64,000 nucleotides of DNA from Sordaria brevicollis (taxonomy: Eukaryota > Ascomycota > Sordariomycetes > Sordariales > Sordariaceae), in contig JAUTDP010000005.1 in the NCBI GenBank assembly GCA_033439795.1, positions 1 to 64,000 of the forward strand, given 5' to 3'. Shown piece after piece: positions 1 to 10,089 of this stretch. Below the pieces are notes generated by a model. That model worked only from the letters and a program-made list of their open reading frames with translations. It made no database searches and was not told where the DNA came from. The number at the start of each line of letters is the position of its first letter. Positions within the stretch are counted from its first letter, which is position 1. The translations under genes were made by a program, and so were the position numbers.

Positions 1-28
1 TCAGAACACTGACAACTTTCGTCTCTAG

Positions 29-1525
29 CCGCTCCTGCTCAAGGCAACCAGGGCCAAGTACCTGCTGACTCGTCCTATGGCACCGACCGATGCACAAGGT
101 CCTTCTCCAAGGACAAGCCCATCGTACAATATGTCTCCATGATCGACGCCGGCAGCACTGGCTCCCGTATCCATGTCTACAAGTTCAACAACTGCGGTCC
201 CGCCCCCGAGTTGGAGGGTGAGGTTCTCTTCAAGATGACGGCCAAGATTGAGGGCCAGAGCAGCGGACTGAGCGCGTATAAGGACGATCCTCTGGCCGCC
301 GCTAAGAGTCTCGACCCCCTGATGCAGGCTGCCCTCGAAGTTATCCCCGACAAGCTCAAGGCCTGCAGTCCCGTTGCCGTCAAGGCCACCGCCGGCCTGC
401 GCCTGATTGGTCCCGAGAAGAGCCAGAAGATCCTCGATGCGGTCCGCGAGCACCTCGAGAACGAGTACCCCTTCCCCGTGGTTTCCAAGGAGGAAAACGG
501 CGTTGCTATGATGGACGGTGCCGATGAGGGTGTCTACGCCTGGATCACAGTCAACTACCTCCTTGGCAAGATTGGCGGTCCCGACCACAGCCCTACCGCT
601 GCCGTCTTCGACCTCGGCGGTGGTTCCACCCAGATTGTGTTCGAGCCCACCTTCGAGGGTCTCTCCGGCGGTGGCATGCCCCAGAAGCTGGCTGACGGCG
701 ATCACAAGTACGAGCTCGACTTCGGTGGTCGCAAGTTCGACCTCTACCAGCACTCGCATCTTGGCTACGGTCTCATGTCTGCCCGCGACGCTATTTTCGC
801 TACTCTCGTTAACGACCTTTTCGAGCTTAACAAGCAGGACAAGTCGTGGATGCAGAAGCCCATCATCAACCCTTGCTTCTCCACCGGCATGACCAAGGCC
901 GTCAAGGTTCCCCTCGGCGACAACCACCCTCTCGGCCCCAAGGTTGAGCTCAACATGACCGGCCCCTCGACCCCCGCCCCCGCCCTGTGCCGCAGCCTGG
1001 CTGAGCGCATCCTCAAGAAGGACGCCGAGTGCAAGCTTGCGCCCTGCTCCTTCAACGGTGTTCACCAGCCTCAGATCGCCAAGACTTTCGCCCGCGAGGA
1101 CATCTTCCTCCTCTCCTACTTCACCGATCGCACTCAGCCGCTCGGTATGCCCGAGTCCTTTACCATTCGCGAGATGCACGACCTCGCCGCCCAGGTCTGC
1201 GGTGGTGAGCAGAGCTGGGACGTGTTCACCAGCGTTCCTGGTGCGCTCGATGAGCTCAGCGATAGGCCCGAGCACTGCATGGATCTCAACTTCATGCTTG
1301 CGCTCACCCACACTGGCTACGAGATGCCGATTGATCGCGAGGTCAGGATTGCGAAGAAGATCAAGGATAACGAGCTTGGCTGGTGCCTTGGTGCTAGGCA
1401 AGTTATTGACATACCCTACTATCTGATTTCTGGGTACAGATTTGCTAACATGATATTCTTAAAACAGCTTGCCATTGCTTTCTCAGGCCTCAGGCTGGAA
1501 GTGCAAGATCAAGGAGATCCACTAA
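29..1525 (+). CDS. gda1: Guanosine diphosphatase (GDA1/CD39 NTPase family), 3' part
   Basis: Golgi-lumen enzyme that hydrolyses GDP to GMP after protein mannosylation, supplying the GMP that GDP-sugar antiporters exchange. Seen: exon 29-1397 opens after an acceptor (AG at 27-28) and joins 1468-1525, stop TAA at 1523. Apyrase regions appear in order: DAGSTGSR (from 145), KATAGLR (383-403), a degenerate third region ending DEGVYAWITVNYLLG (about 523-567), FDLGGGSTQIVF (about 607-642) and GWCLGA (about 1378-1395). The last intron (1398-1467) starts GCAAGT, not GT, has a CTAAC branch site and ends ACAG. Splicing gives a Trp/Lys-rich tail ending KIKEIH, while reading through gives an unrelated tail. 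The N-terminal membrane anchor lies upstream of the window. The 3' end faces the convergent gene at 2103. Family assignment is secure. Confidence 0.95.
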
Positions 1526-2102
1526 AACTAATATTTAGTTGGAGGCTTTTAATCGAACCTGACGATGAACATGTACTTTCTTCTATAACATGAGATAGCC
1601 TCCATCACGTTGATGGGGCTCCCTCGTTACCATTACGCTGCTCACAGTGGACGAGCAGACGAACAGCAATACGTGCTTCATAATCTCGGCGTTTCATAAA
1701 CATAGGGAGGGGCCATTGGACAAATGATCACATGGTTGGGTTAACACAGGGATCGGATGAGAAAACGGGAAATGCCGACAACGGATGAAAGAAATAAACC
1801 CAGCATAGTAAGAGCTGGGACGGATGACCTTGGGATAAAATCATAGTAGATATAAGAGCTATGCGCCACTTGCATGAAAAAATGGCCAAGGTAGCTTGTA
1901 GCTTTGTTCTAATTCAACATGTTATTTTTGTTATCAGCACTATCTGTTGATGCACTTTGTCCAAAGGACCATGTTTTCGCCCCTTTTCCACACGTCCTGT
2001 ATCCCATTATTATCATTAAGCATTCTTCCCTTCTCCTCGAACATATTTCTTGCGCCACCTCGTCACTTGGATCTTCACCCACTACGGACCTGTCCCTACT
2101 CA
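1526..2102. other. Convergent 3' intergenic region
   Basis: This 577-bp stretch separates the 3' ends of gda1 (plus strand) and the minus-strand gene at 2103. It should hold both 3' UTRs. It is moderately AT-rich and I see no RNA gene, repeat or credible coding segment. Confidence 0.6.
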
Positions 2103-3620
2103 CTACTGAGGAACAGCAACCATGCCCAACACATCCTCAATCACCTCCTCCGGCCCGACGCCTTCCAACATGGCCTCAACAGCCGCCAGCTCGCTGCCCC
2201 ACTGCATGCTCCTCTCCCTTTCGGGCGTCACGATCTCGATGCGGTGCAGGTAGACCTTCTTAGCCGCCAACCCGACCAGCGCCGGCGTGACAAAATCCAA
2301 CCCATGCAGCGGCGCCAAGCTCCTCATCAGCTGCTCAAAATGCTTGGTCGCCTGGGGAGTGATCCCGCCGTTGACGGCCCGGTGCATGCGCAGAAACGCA
2401 ACGATGTTCATCTGATACCGCCGGACGTCGATGTCCACGCTGACGCTATTTTGCGCCAAATTGGCGAGGTGGGCGATTTCGGATTCGGAGAAAAGGGGTG
2501 GCCCGGACTCTGTGGCATTGACGGCGGTGGGATCGTTGCTGTGAAAGGTGAACTGCGGAGAGAGATTGACGGGGGCTCCTAGCGCGCCGTGACGGCTGGC
2601 AGCGAGGGGACCGCTGAGGGCTGAGTGGTAGGACTCGTGGATTAGACCGCTGTTGGCCATACTCCCTACTCCTCGTTTGACGACGCTGCTTCCGGAGTCG
2701 ATCGAGGTTCTGTCAGCATCGATGTCGATTCCAGTTCCGGCTTTGATGTAGGGGCTTTCGTCCTCGTCCTCGCCGTTGCCATTGGTGTTGTCGTTATTTC
2801 CCATTCCGGCTATTCCCATTCCCATACCCATTCCCATTCCCATACGGCTGTTGCCGGCCCATACTTCCTGTTCCGCTTGTTCTTCGAGGTAGGCAAAGCC
2901 ATCTTCTGAATCGTGCCAGTGCGCGAGATAAAGAAAGTCGTTTAGGTGGTGCGTGACGCGTGCCTGACCGCCGGATTCTGCGCCGACGACGGCCACAAAG
3001 AGGAATTGCTTCGGAGCGGCTTGGACGCTCGTTCGAGTGAAGAGGCGGCGCGTGCGCAGGAGTTCGAGGGCTTGGATCTGTACAGCGCGCGGGGCGTGAT
3101 CGAGGTTTTGGGCGAGGACTACATTGGCTATTTGCGTTGCCGGTGGTTGCTGTTGCTGCTGCTGTTGTGACGCCGGTGGCGGGTGGGCGGAAGATGAGGA
3201 GCCTGGGACGACATTGTTGGGTTTCGAGGAGAAGTATGAGCCTGACCCGGAGGGTACGGAGCGGTGGGAGTGGTAGTTTTGCTGGTTGTTGTTGTTGTTG
3301 TTGTTGTTGTTGTTGGGCTGTGGTGAGCTCGGCGGAGTGACGGGAACCAAGAGTGCTGCTGCGAATTCATCGAGCGTCATCTGCGAGTGGCACGGGACGA
3401 TGACGGGAGTGAGGCCAAACGTCTTGACGGCGGTCAGGCATAGCTCCTTCGAGAGGTCCTGGACAAAGTCGGGTTCGGTGCTGATTAGACAATGTTCCCG
3501 TGCGATGAGGGAGAGGAGGACGGCGAGCTCGAGATCGCTCAGGCTGTGTATCTTGTCCAAAAGTTCGGCTTGTTGTCGCTCCTTGTTGCTATCATCCTCC
3601 ATTTCCAGTGCCGTTGTCAT
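2103..3620 (-). CDS. Low-complexity fungal protein with magnesium-chelatase-like C-terminus
   Basis: One uninterrupted 505-residue frame, ATG at 3620-3618, stop TAG at 2105-2103. The N-terminal 85 residues (LSDLELAVLLSLIAREHC, KTFGL, TLDEFAAALL) and the region around residues 160-235 (IQALELLRTRRLF, FLFVAVVGAESGGQARVTHH) look folded. Between them lie poly-Asn (AAC repeat, about 3286-3318), poly-Gln (about 3144-3168) and a Met-Gly repeat (about 2815-2845). The C-terminal 115 residues (DVRRYQMNIVAFLRMHRAV, SLAPLHGLDFVTPALVGLAA) resemble the helical lid of the Mg-chelatase/MoxR AAA group. No Walker A motif is visible, so ATPase activity is doubtful. I recognise this as a protein usually annotated as magnesium chelatase in fungi; its role is unknown. 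It diverges from ypt7. Confidence 0.85.
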   Translation of the reverse strand: MTTALEMEDDSNKERQQAELLDKIHSLSDLELAVLLSLIAREHCLISTEPDFVQDLSKELCLTAVKTFGLTPVIVPCHSQMTLDEFAAALLVPVTPPSSPQPNNNNNNNNNNQQNYHSHRSVPSGSGSYFSSKPNNVVPGSSSSAHPPPASQQQQQQQPPATQIANVVLAQNLDHAPRAVQIQALELLRTRRLFTRTSVQAAPKQFLFVAVVGAESGGQARVTHHLNDFLYLAHWHDSEDGFAYLEEQAEQEVWAGNSRMGMGMGMGMGIAGMGNNDNTNGNGEDEDESPYIKAGTGIDIDADRTSIDSGSSVVKRGVGSMANSGLIHESYHSALSGPLAASRHGALGAPVNLSPQFTFHSNDPTAVNATESGPPLFSESEIAHLANLAQNSVSVDIDVRRYQMNIVAFLRMHRAVNGGITPQATKHFEQLMRSLAPLHGLDFVTPALVGLAAKKVYLHRIEIVTPERERSMQWGSELAAVEAMLEGVGPEEVIEDVLGMVAVPQ

Positions 3621-4592
3621 GTCGAAGCATAAGGATCATGTCCATGGGTAGGACTAAGTAAGCCTAAAAGGTAGTGTAAGAGTAAAAAGGAACTGGGCGT
3701 TGTTTCTTGTCACCGGGACTTGGCCATTCTGGGCTGGGTTGCGAGATTTCGAGATATCGCCCGTCGCTTTTCAGAGTCGCGCAATCGGCTGAATGATAGA
3801 AATCGTCTGTTTATTGTGTTATTTCTGTGAAGCGTACAAAGTCTGTACATCAAAGAGTCTGACAAGAATGAATCAAAAGAAATGTGAGTCGGTCGCAATG
3901 CGTTGCCGATCCCTTGTGCCCCTGGGCTTGTTGCTCTGAGGAACGGGAGAGGTGACGGGATGATGAATGATCCATGGAGTTTCATCCACTCGGTCCTTGG
4001 CGTTGGGCATGCGATGACATGGTGGGCCCGCGGGTTTCTCGTTTGCAGAGAAAGGCACTGTGTTTCAGCTCGGACCAGGCCGACTTTGGGCGTTGTCATC
4101 CGACTTCATTGGCTCTAGGAAGCTGCGACTGGCCGCGACTGCCCCTCTGTGCACTGGCTCGAGACCGGACCAGTGCGTGCCTGCCCGATGAGCGCGCCAA
4201 AGTGCGTCGAGATGGTTTGTTAGAACTTCCTCTAGCGCTGCGACCACCTCCGTCACTGGCTGTGTCGCACCGTCGCTCCTCCAACAGCGCAGCACTTTCA
4301 GTGGCCAGCCCCAGTTCAACAAGTTCCACGCCCCAACGTCGGTCACGTTCACTTATCGAAACCAGCCTCTTGGCCTTGTTTAGAGTACCGAATCTAGCAG
4401 CCTGCCACGACCTACTGACCCAACATTTGTTGCGCCCGCCGTCTTCCTCGCTCTTACGATTCCCGTCTTTTATTTATCGGCGGACTGTTATTCTCGACGA
4501 TTGCCCCGGAAGCACCGACAGGAGCAACTCCATCTCTTCCCGATCTCTTCACCTTATCGAAAAGAACGTTATCTAATTCCCTACCGCCCGCC
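3621..4592. promoter_or_regulatory. Divergent promoter region, 2103-3620 gene and ypt7
   Basis: This 972-bp stretch lies between the start codons of two diverging genes and must contain both promoters and leaders. It is rich in short pyrimidine runs near the ypt7 side. Open frames here show no family resemblance. No individual factor site can be defended from sequence alone. Confidence 0.6.
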
Positions 4593-5490
4593 ATGTCTTC
4601 GAGGAAGAAGGTCCTTCTCAAGGTTCGTGTTAGCGGGGAAACCGGATCGTCTCGAGAGCAACAGCTAACAATGAGTCTCAATGGCAGGTTATTATCCTGG
4701 GCGACAGCGGTGTCGGCAAGACCAGTTTGATGAACCAATATGTACGCCATCCTCGAGCCCGTTATCGTCGTACATCATGATGCAAAGAGAAAAGTTATCT
4801 GACTTCCCCGCTCTTTGACGCAAAACAGGTCAACAAGAAGTTCAGTGCCAGCTACAAGGCCACTATCGGAGCCGATTTCTTGACTCGGGAGGTTCTGGTG
4901 GACGACCGCCAGGTGACCATGCAGGTTCGTGCGGTAAATATCCTGGTTGAGCAGCTTGAACGTTTCACTAACGTTCATACCTTGATGGACAGCTCTGGGA
5001 CACGGCCGGACAAGAAAGGTTCCAGTCTTTGGGCGTTGCTTTCTACCGTGGTGCCGACTGCTGCGTTCTAGTATACGATGTCAACAACTCCAAGAGCTTC
5101 GATGCGCTCGATAGCTGGAGAGACGAGTTCCTTATCCAAGCATCTCCGCGAGACCCGGATAACTTCCCGTTCGTCGTGCTGGGTAACAAGATTGATATGG
5201 AGGAAAGCAAGAGAGTGGTATGTTCAATGTGTGCTGGACTTTGGACATGGTTTACGGTTACTGATGTGATGGCGCAGATCTCCACCAAGAGGGCCATGAC
5301 CTTCTGCCAGTCCAAGGGCAACATTCCCTACTTCGAGACCAGTGCAAAGGAGGCCATCAATGTCGAGCAGGCCTTTGAGGTGATCGCCAGGAACGCGCTC
5401 ATGCAGGAAGAATCGGAGGAATTCAGCGGAGACTTCCAGGACCCCATCAACATCCATATCGAGAACGACCGGGATGGATGCGCATGCTGA
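4593..5490 (+). CDS. ypt7: Rab7/Ypt7 small GTPase
   Basis: Rab GTPase of late endosomes and vacuoles that recruits the HOPS tether for homotypic vacuole fusion. Five exons: 4593-4622, 4688-4741, 4829-4924, 4993-5217, 5278-5490, giving 205 residues. Every junction is GT..AG and keeps frame. Motifs: GDSGVGKT (residues 15-22, P-loop), switch I around [12 protein letters not shown] with effector Thr, DTAGQE (63-68, GTP hydrolysis Gln present), GNKID, ETSAKEA, and a C-terminal Cys-Ala-Cys for double geranylgeranylation. The sequence [13 protein letters not shown] and the tail DRDGCAC are Rab7-specific rather than Rab5 or Rab1. Exon 1 encodes only ten residues, so a single-ORF scan misses the start. 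All functional residues are intact. Confidence 0.97.
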
Positions 5491-7108
5491 GGTGAAAGAG
5501 CTCCAGCAAGCAATTTTCAAGTCCTCCTTTTGGGTTAATGAGGGAGTTTGGTTTTTCTTATGTCTTCATTTGTATGATATCACGCTGGGTATGACAGGAA
5601 TGCGGTTTGATCTTGGTCTGAAGAGACGGAACGCTAATGATCAGTATGTTTGGAACAAGAGGGATCAATAGGCTGCTCAAGAGTGAACGTGACTGATGGA
5701 AGACTGATAGAATGCATTGGTGTAGATGGGAGCATGGGGCATAGTCATGGTGTTGGTATGAGAAGTTGATACCTTCACTACCTTTCCTTTCCGAGTCTCC
5801 ATAGCTCATGATAACTTGTCTGGTACTTAGGCGTGTTTACAAGCGAACATTGCGTGTTCTTCACCCTTACCATCAACTAAAGCCGTAGGTCACTACAGCA
5901 ATGTCTCCTTGAAGGTATTGAAGCCATACACAGTTTCATTCTTCATTTCTTGTTGCCTAGTGTTCCCCATGCCACGGGCAGCGATGCCAGGCAGCTTCTT
6001 TGTCCCATTATCAGTTCGCCGATAAGCGATGCATGATGCGTCTCAGCAGCAAATGTTTCGAGGTACCGGTACCTAGACGTACACTTTTCTTTTGCAGATG
6101 CTTCTCCTTTACTTGCAACATCTAACCACAGCAATTGCTATTCGACCTTACTTCTTCACACCTTTTTTGCGCCTTTTGGCTAACATGAAATTTCTTATCA
6201 ATGGGCCAATGGCAAAAACACTCGGCAACAGTAGCGCAATGGCGCGATGCTTCCATGGTCGACGATGAGTGGTAGAAGAAGTGACGGACACCTCAACGGC
6301 CCGCGGGCATTTTGTCGACTGAGAATAGCAACCAGTTTCCACTAATCCCGTCAGGGGCTGAACAGTTATCACAGGGACTCCCATGGCGCCTCCGCAACTC
6401 TACTCGACTTTGAGATTTTGGGATTCCACTTCCCCGGAGAGAACAAGCATCGACAAACCCACCCTCTGGACCCCCTACTGGGATCAGTATAATTATAGGC
6501 GTTGTCGGCTTGTTGGAGCGTCGTGGCCACAAGGGTGGAAGAGGACAAGGGCCCCAAAGGGGAACGAAGTCGGAGAGCGAAATGTAAACATGCCCCTCTT
6601 CTCTCTCTTACTCCTTTTTTTTTCATCCCGTCTGTTTCCATCCAATATCTCGGAATGTCCCGTTTCGTCGTCGTTTCTACGCTCTGTTAATAAACACTTG
6701 AAGAAGCAGCTGGTCTAGCCTCTCTGTTAGCGTTTCGTCTATGATATCGGTAGGTTGTCTCTTTTATACCTTAACAGCCCCAATAGCACATAGGTAGTCT
6801 TTGCGGTAGTTCCTCATTCAGCTCTCCTCCTACTGACGCCGCAATCATTAGCCCCGTTGGTCGTAGCAACCAATGATACCGATAAGGTTCCCTGCGTCCG
6901 CTTCGCATCTCCCGACTCTTCTCACTTTCTTTTTCGACGCCGGGACTCTGTCAATCCTTTTGCAACCTCTCGGCGCAGTTCTGTCTTTTGGTTCGAGGTT
7001 GCCCTAAGTCTCGTCCCCTCACCTCAGGGCTGTCCAGGAGACTCTTGCCGTTCCACGTTTCAAGCTTTCTCGGCCCGTTTCGCGACTTCACTCCGACTGT
7101 ACTCGAAA
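5491..7108. other. Intergenic region with ypt7 3' UTR and transporter leader
   Basis: This 1.6-kb gap separates two plus-strand genes. It contains a perfect 14-bp palindrome AGGTACCGGTACCT at 6061-6074 and a T-rich run near 6617. The transporter frame stays open upstream from 6857, but I read that part as 5' leader. No RNA gene or coding exon is supported. Confidence 0.5.
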
Positions 7109-8839
7109 ATGGCAACTGCCCGATCAGTGTCACCGGCAGCTGCCGAACTAATGCCGCCCTCAAACGGAAACTACCATCACCGCCGCAGCTACGAGCCCGA
7201 AGACGACGACGATGCCGATTCATACAATGCTGTAGACCGCAGCTCGCACTCTCCGTCAACAGCAAGCGTCGAACTCGTTACGCGAACAGCAGGGCGATCA
7301 TCTCGTTCTCTCTCCATGTCGACAACAGCGAGCAAGGGGAGCTTTAAATCCAAGATGCCCTCGTGGGTGTCAAACATGGGACGGCGGACGCTGGGAATCA
7401 TATTACTTCTTGTTGTGGTCTTCCTATGGACGGTATCCAATTTTCTCGCCAGCGTAAGTTTGCGGTTGCGCAAACCCACCCCTTATCGCACCTCTCCCGC
7501 ATGCGGTTACTTGTGCGAACAATGCGCTAACACCTAATTGTCTGTCTATGATTCACAGGTCATGTTCGCCGATGGCTCCTACAACAAGCCCTTCTTCCTC
7601 CTCTACATCAACATTTCCATGTTCGCTTTCGCACTAATACCCATGGGAATCCGACACGTTATGCAGCACGGGTGGCCGGCATCGAAGCGAACACTGTTAG
7701 AGGCGTGGTACGAAGTCCGGCAGGGCAGGTCGTACCAAAGGGTTCCGACAGTCGAGTTTGACGAAGACGCGATGGCGGGCGAGAGCCTTTTGGTCGACAA
7801 CACAGGCAGCCTTGGGGAGGCCAAGGACAACAAATCGGAAGCGCTCAGCCTGGCCGAGACCTTCTGGCTCAGTCTCGAGTTCAGCATGCTCTGGTTCGCG
7901 GCCAACTACTTTGCGTCGGCCTGTCTCGAGTACACCAGCGTCGGCAGCGTGACCATCTTGACATCGACGAGCAGCATCTGGACCCTGATCTTCTGCGCGC
8001 TGGCCGGCGTGGAAGGTTTCACGGTGCGCAAGCTGCTGGGAGTGTTGGCGTCGCTGGCCGGCGTCGTGCTCATCTCGAGCTTGGACATGAGTGGCGCGAG
8101 CGACGAGATGCGTGGAGACTTCCCGGAGAAGTCGAGGACGGAGATTGCGATTGGCGATGCTATGGCTTTCTTCAGTGCCATTGTGTATGGTGTTTATGTG
8201 ACTGTTATGAAGAAGAGGGCTGTTGATGAGGATCGGATGAACATGACATTGTTCTTTGGAATTGTGGGAGTGCTTAACCTGCTGTTGTTATGGCCCCTTT
8301 TTATTATCCTGCATATTACCGGGATTGAGACTGTAAGTTGCCTTCATCGAGCGGCTAGGGAAGTTTTAGGATGAGTATTGGGCTCTTGCTAACCTTTGCA
8401 TCTCTAGTTCGAACTGCCGCCAAACGGCACGACATGGGCCATCATTTGGGTAAGCTAAAAGACCGTCTATGGCTTTACTGGATACATGTTACTAACAAAC
8501 CTCTAATAGATCAACACCATTTCTTCCTTCTTCAGCGATATAATTTGGGCATATGCCATGCTTCTCACCACGCCGCTAGTTGTCACCGTCGGCCTGTCGC
8601 TTACGATCCCGTTGTCGCTTATTGGCGAGATGATCCAATACCACCAATACTCCAGCTGGATTTACTGGGTTGGTGCTGGTATCGTGGTCTTCTCCTTCGT
8701 GTTTGTGAACAACGAGAGCCAAGAGGAGGGAAATGGAAATGGAGACGGGAAAGCGAACGATAAGGAGCACCAAAACACAGCAGAGCTGAGGAGCGTTGTG
8801 GGAGGATCGAGCACTTCTGACGCAGCTATAACTGTTTAA
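7109..8839 (+). CDS. THI74/SLC35F-type membrane transporter (DMT superfamily)
   Basis: Four exons, 7109-7453, 7559-8332, 8408-8449 and 8510-8839, give 496 residues. The N-terminal 105 residues are polar with an acidic run, as in the SLC35F5/Thi74/YML018C group. About ten hydrophobic segments follow: the first is GIILLLVVVFLWTVSNFLAS at about residues 93-112. Later ones include an EamA-like stretch (SVGSVTILTSTSSIWTLIFC, LLGVLASLAGVVLISS) and a C-terminal pair (LVVTVGLSLTIPLSLIGEM, WIYWVGAGIVVFSFVFV). The family sits in vacuolar or other endomembranes; the yeast member is thiamine-repressed, but no substrate can be inferred here. I chose ATG 7109 (AAAATGGC context); an in-frame ATG at 6857 would add 84 residues lacking family resemblance. 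Exon 3 is only 42 nt. Confidence 0.9.
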
Positions 8840-10089
8840 TAGGTCGAAGATCGCTTGGATAACATTTTACATATGGAAAGCGTGGCATTTTTGGCTATTG
8901 CATGGCGGGGGAGTCAGGCATTCTTTCTTTCCATTCTGCTGGTATGCAACAAAGCTCTTGAGAGGATGGGGCACCATCCGACGGTCTCAGATACGTATTC
9001 TATTGTCCATACTCACGAACCTCGACATAATGATAGATATAGTACATGCCAGGTCCTTGTCCCATTGACAAGGCGCGACGTGCTTGGTCGCTTAAGATAC
9101 GAAGATGGTATGGCCCGACTTGACCGTCAATTGCCGAGCGACCATACTGCCCATCTGCCAAGCCCAAGAAAGAAAAGCCCTAGAAGACATACCATATTCA
9201 TCATGACTGTTTCTTGGAAAACAATGACAAGAGATTATGAGAACGTCGGTGATAAACAGCCACTGGGGCTGTGGATGTTGAGGTGGCGTGCATGCACAAC
9301 CGTTTCGCCACCCGCTGTTGACTTTGGCCAGGAACGACACAGGGATTACTACAACTATTGAAAACACCATCACTCGACAGCTCCCCGTTCATCTCAATTT
9401 TTTACGTGTTTCTTCTTTCACTCTCTAGCCGAGGCGATCATCTCATTTTTTTCGAACAGTTGGTTTCCGGGATGGAGCTGTCCTTGAGGCGCAGTCCCTG
9501 GGTACTAACCAGTATGGATCTTACCTCTACCGTTCTTTCCATGTTTCGCCATCGTGGTCCGAGAGCTCTTAATCTGAATCGACAAGTCTCCGAAGTCATT
9601 GCTGCAAGCTATTGGATCACAAGCTGCTGCTTAAACTGGGTCAATATGTGGCCGTTATCGCTCTTTCCCATATACTGCCTGACGTTCTCTTCACAGGAAC
9701 GAGTGGCAGTTTTGCCGTATCACTGTCATCGTGATCCATCCAAATAAAAACACCACGACATGATCAGTACCACCTAAAATCATTCCTTGAACTCTTTTGC
9801 TACCTACCTGACTCACGAAACTGCAACATCTATACGTCCTCATAGCATCCTTATTCACCCGATTGGGGCTTTCCTGTCCTACTTCTACTTCCAGTCGACG
9901 GTCTCAGTCTGCTGTGCATCGTTGTCTCTGGTTCTTTCCCGAAGTATGCCTACACCCTCTCAATAATACACTTCAAGGCCGCTACTCCAGCATTGCGCGC
10001 TTTTCGACGTCAACAACCGACCGAACTTCTTGTCAGATTGTTACCTGAAGCACCACCAGATATTCGAGTGTCCAGCTACAGATACAACC
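8840..10089. other. Intergenic region and leader of the heme-oxygenase-like gene
   Basis: This 1.25-kb region separates two plus-strand genes. It holds scattered open frames with no family resemblance, no repeat and no RNA gene that I can recognise. The last 150 bases are probably 5' UTR of the gene starting at 10090. Confidence 0.5.

Noticed and set aside
25..1401. 458-codon open frame antisense to gda1
   Set aside because: It is the mirror of a strongly codon-biased real gene; repetitive Leu/Val/Gly composition and no family resemblance.
1398..1593. Read-through C-terminus of gda1
   Set aside because: It lacks family similarity; splicing the GC-AG intron yields the expected short Trp/Lys-rich end.
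3974..4576. 200-codon frame upstream of ypt7
   Set aside because: It lies in the divergent promoter region, Ser/Arg/Leu-rich, no recognisable motif, and ends just before the ypt7 start.
6857..7108. Upstream in-frame start for the transporter
   Set aside because: The added 84 residues do not resemble the family, and ATG 7109 has a better context.
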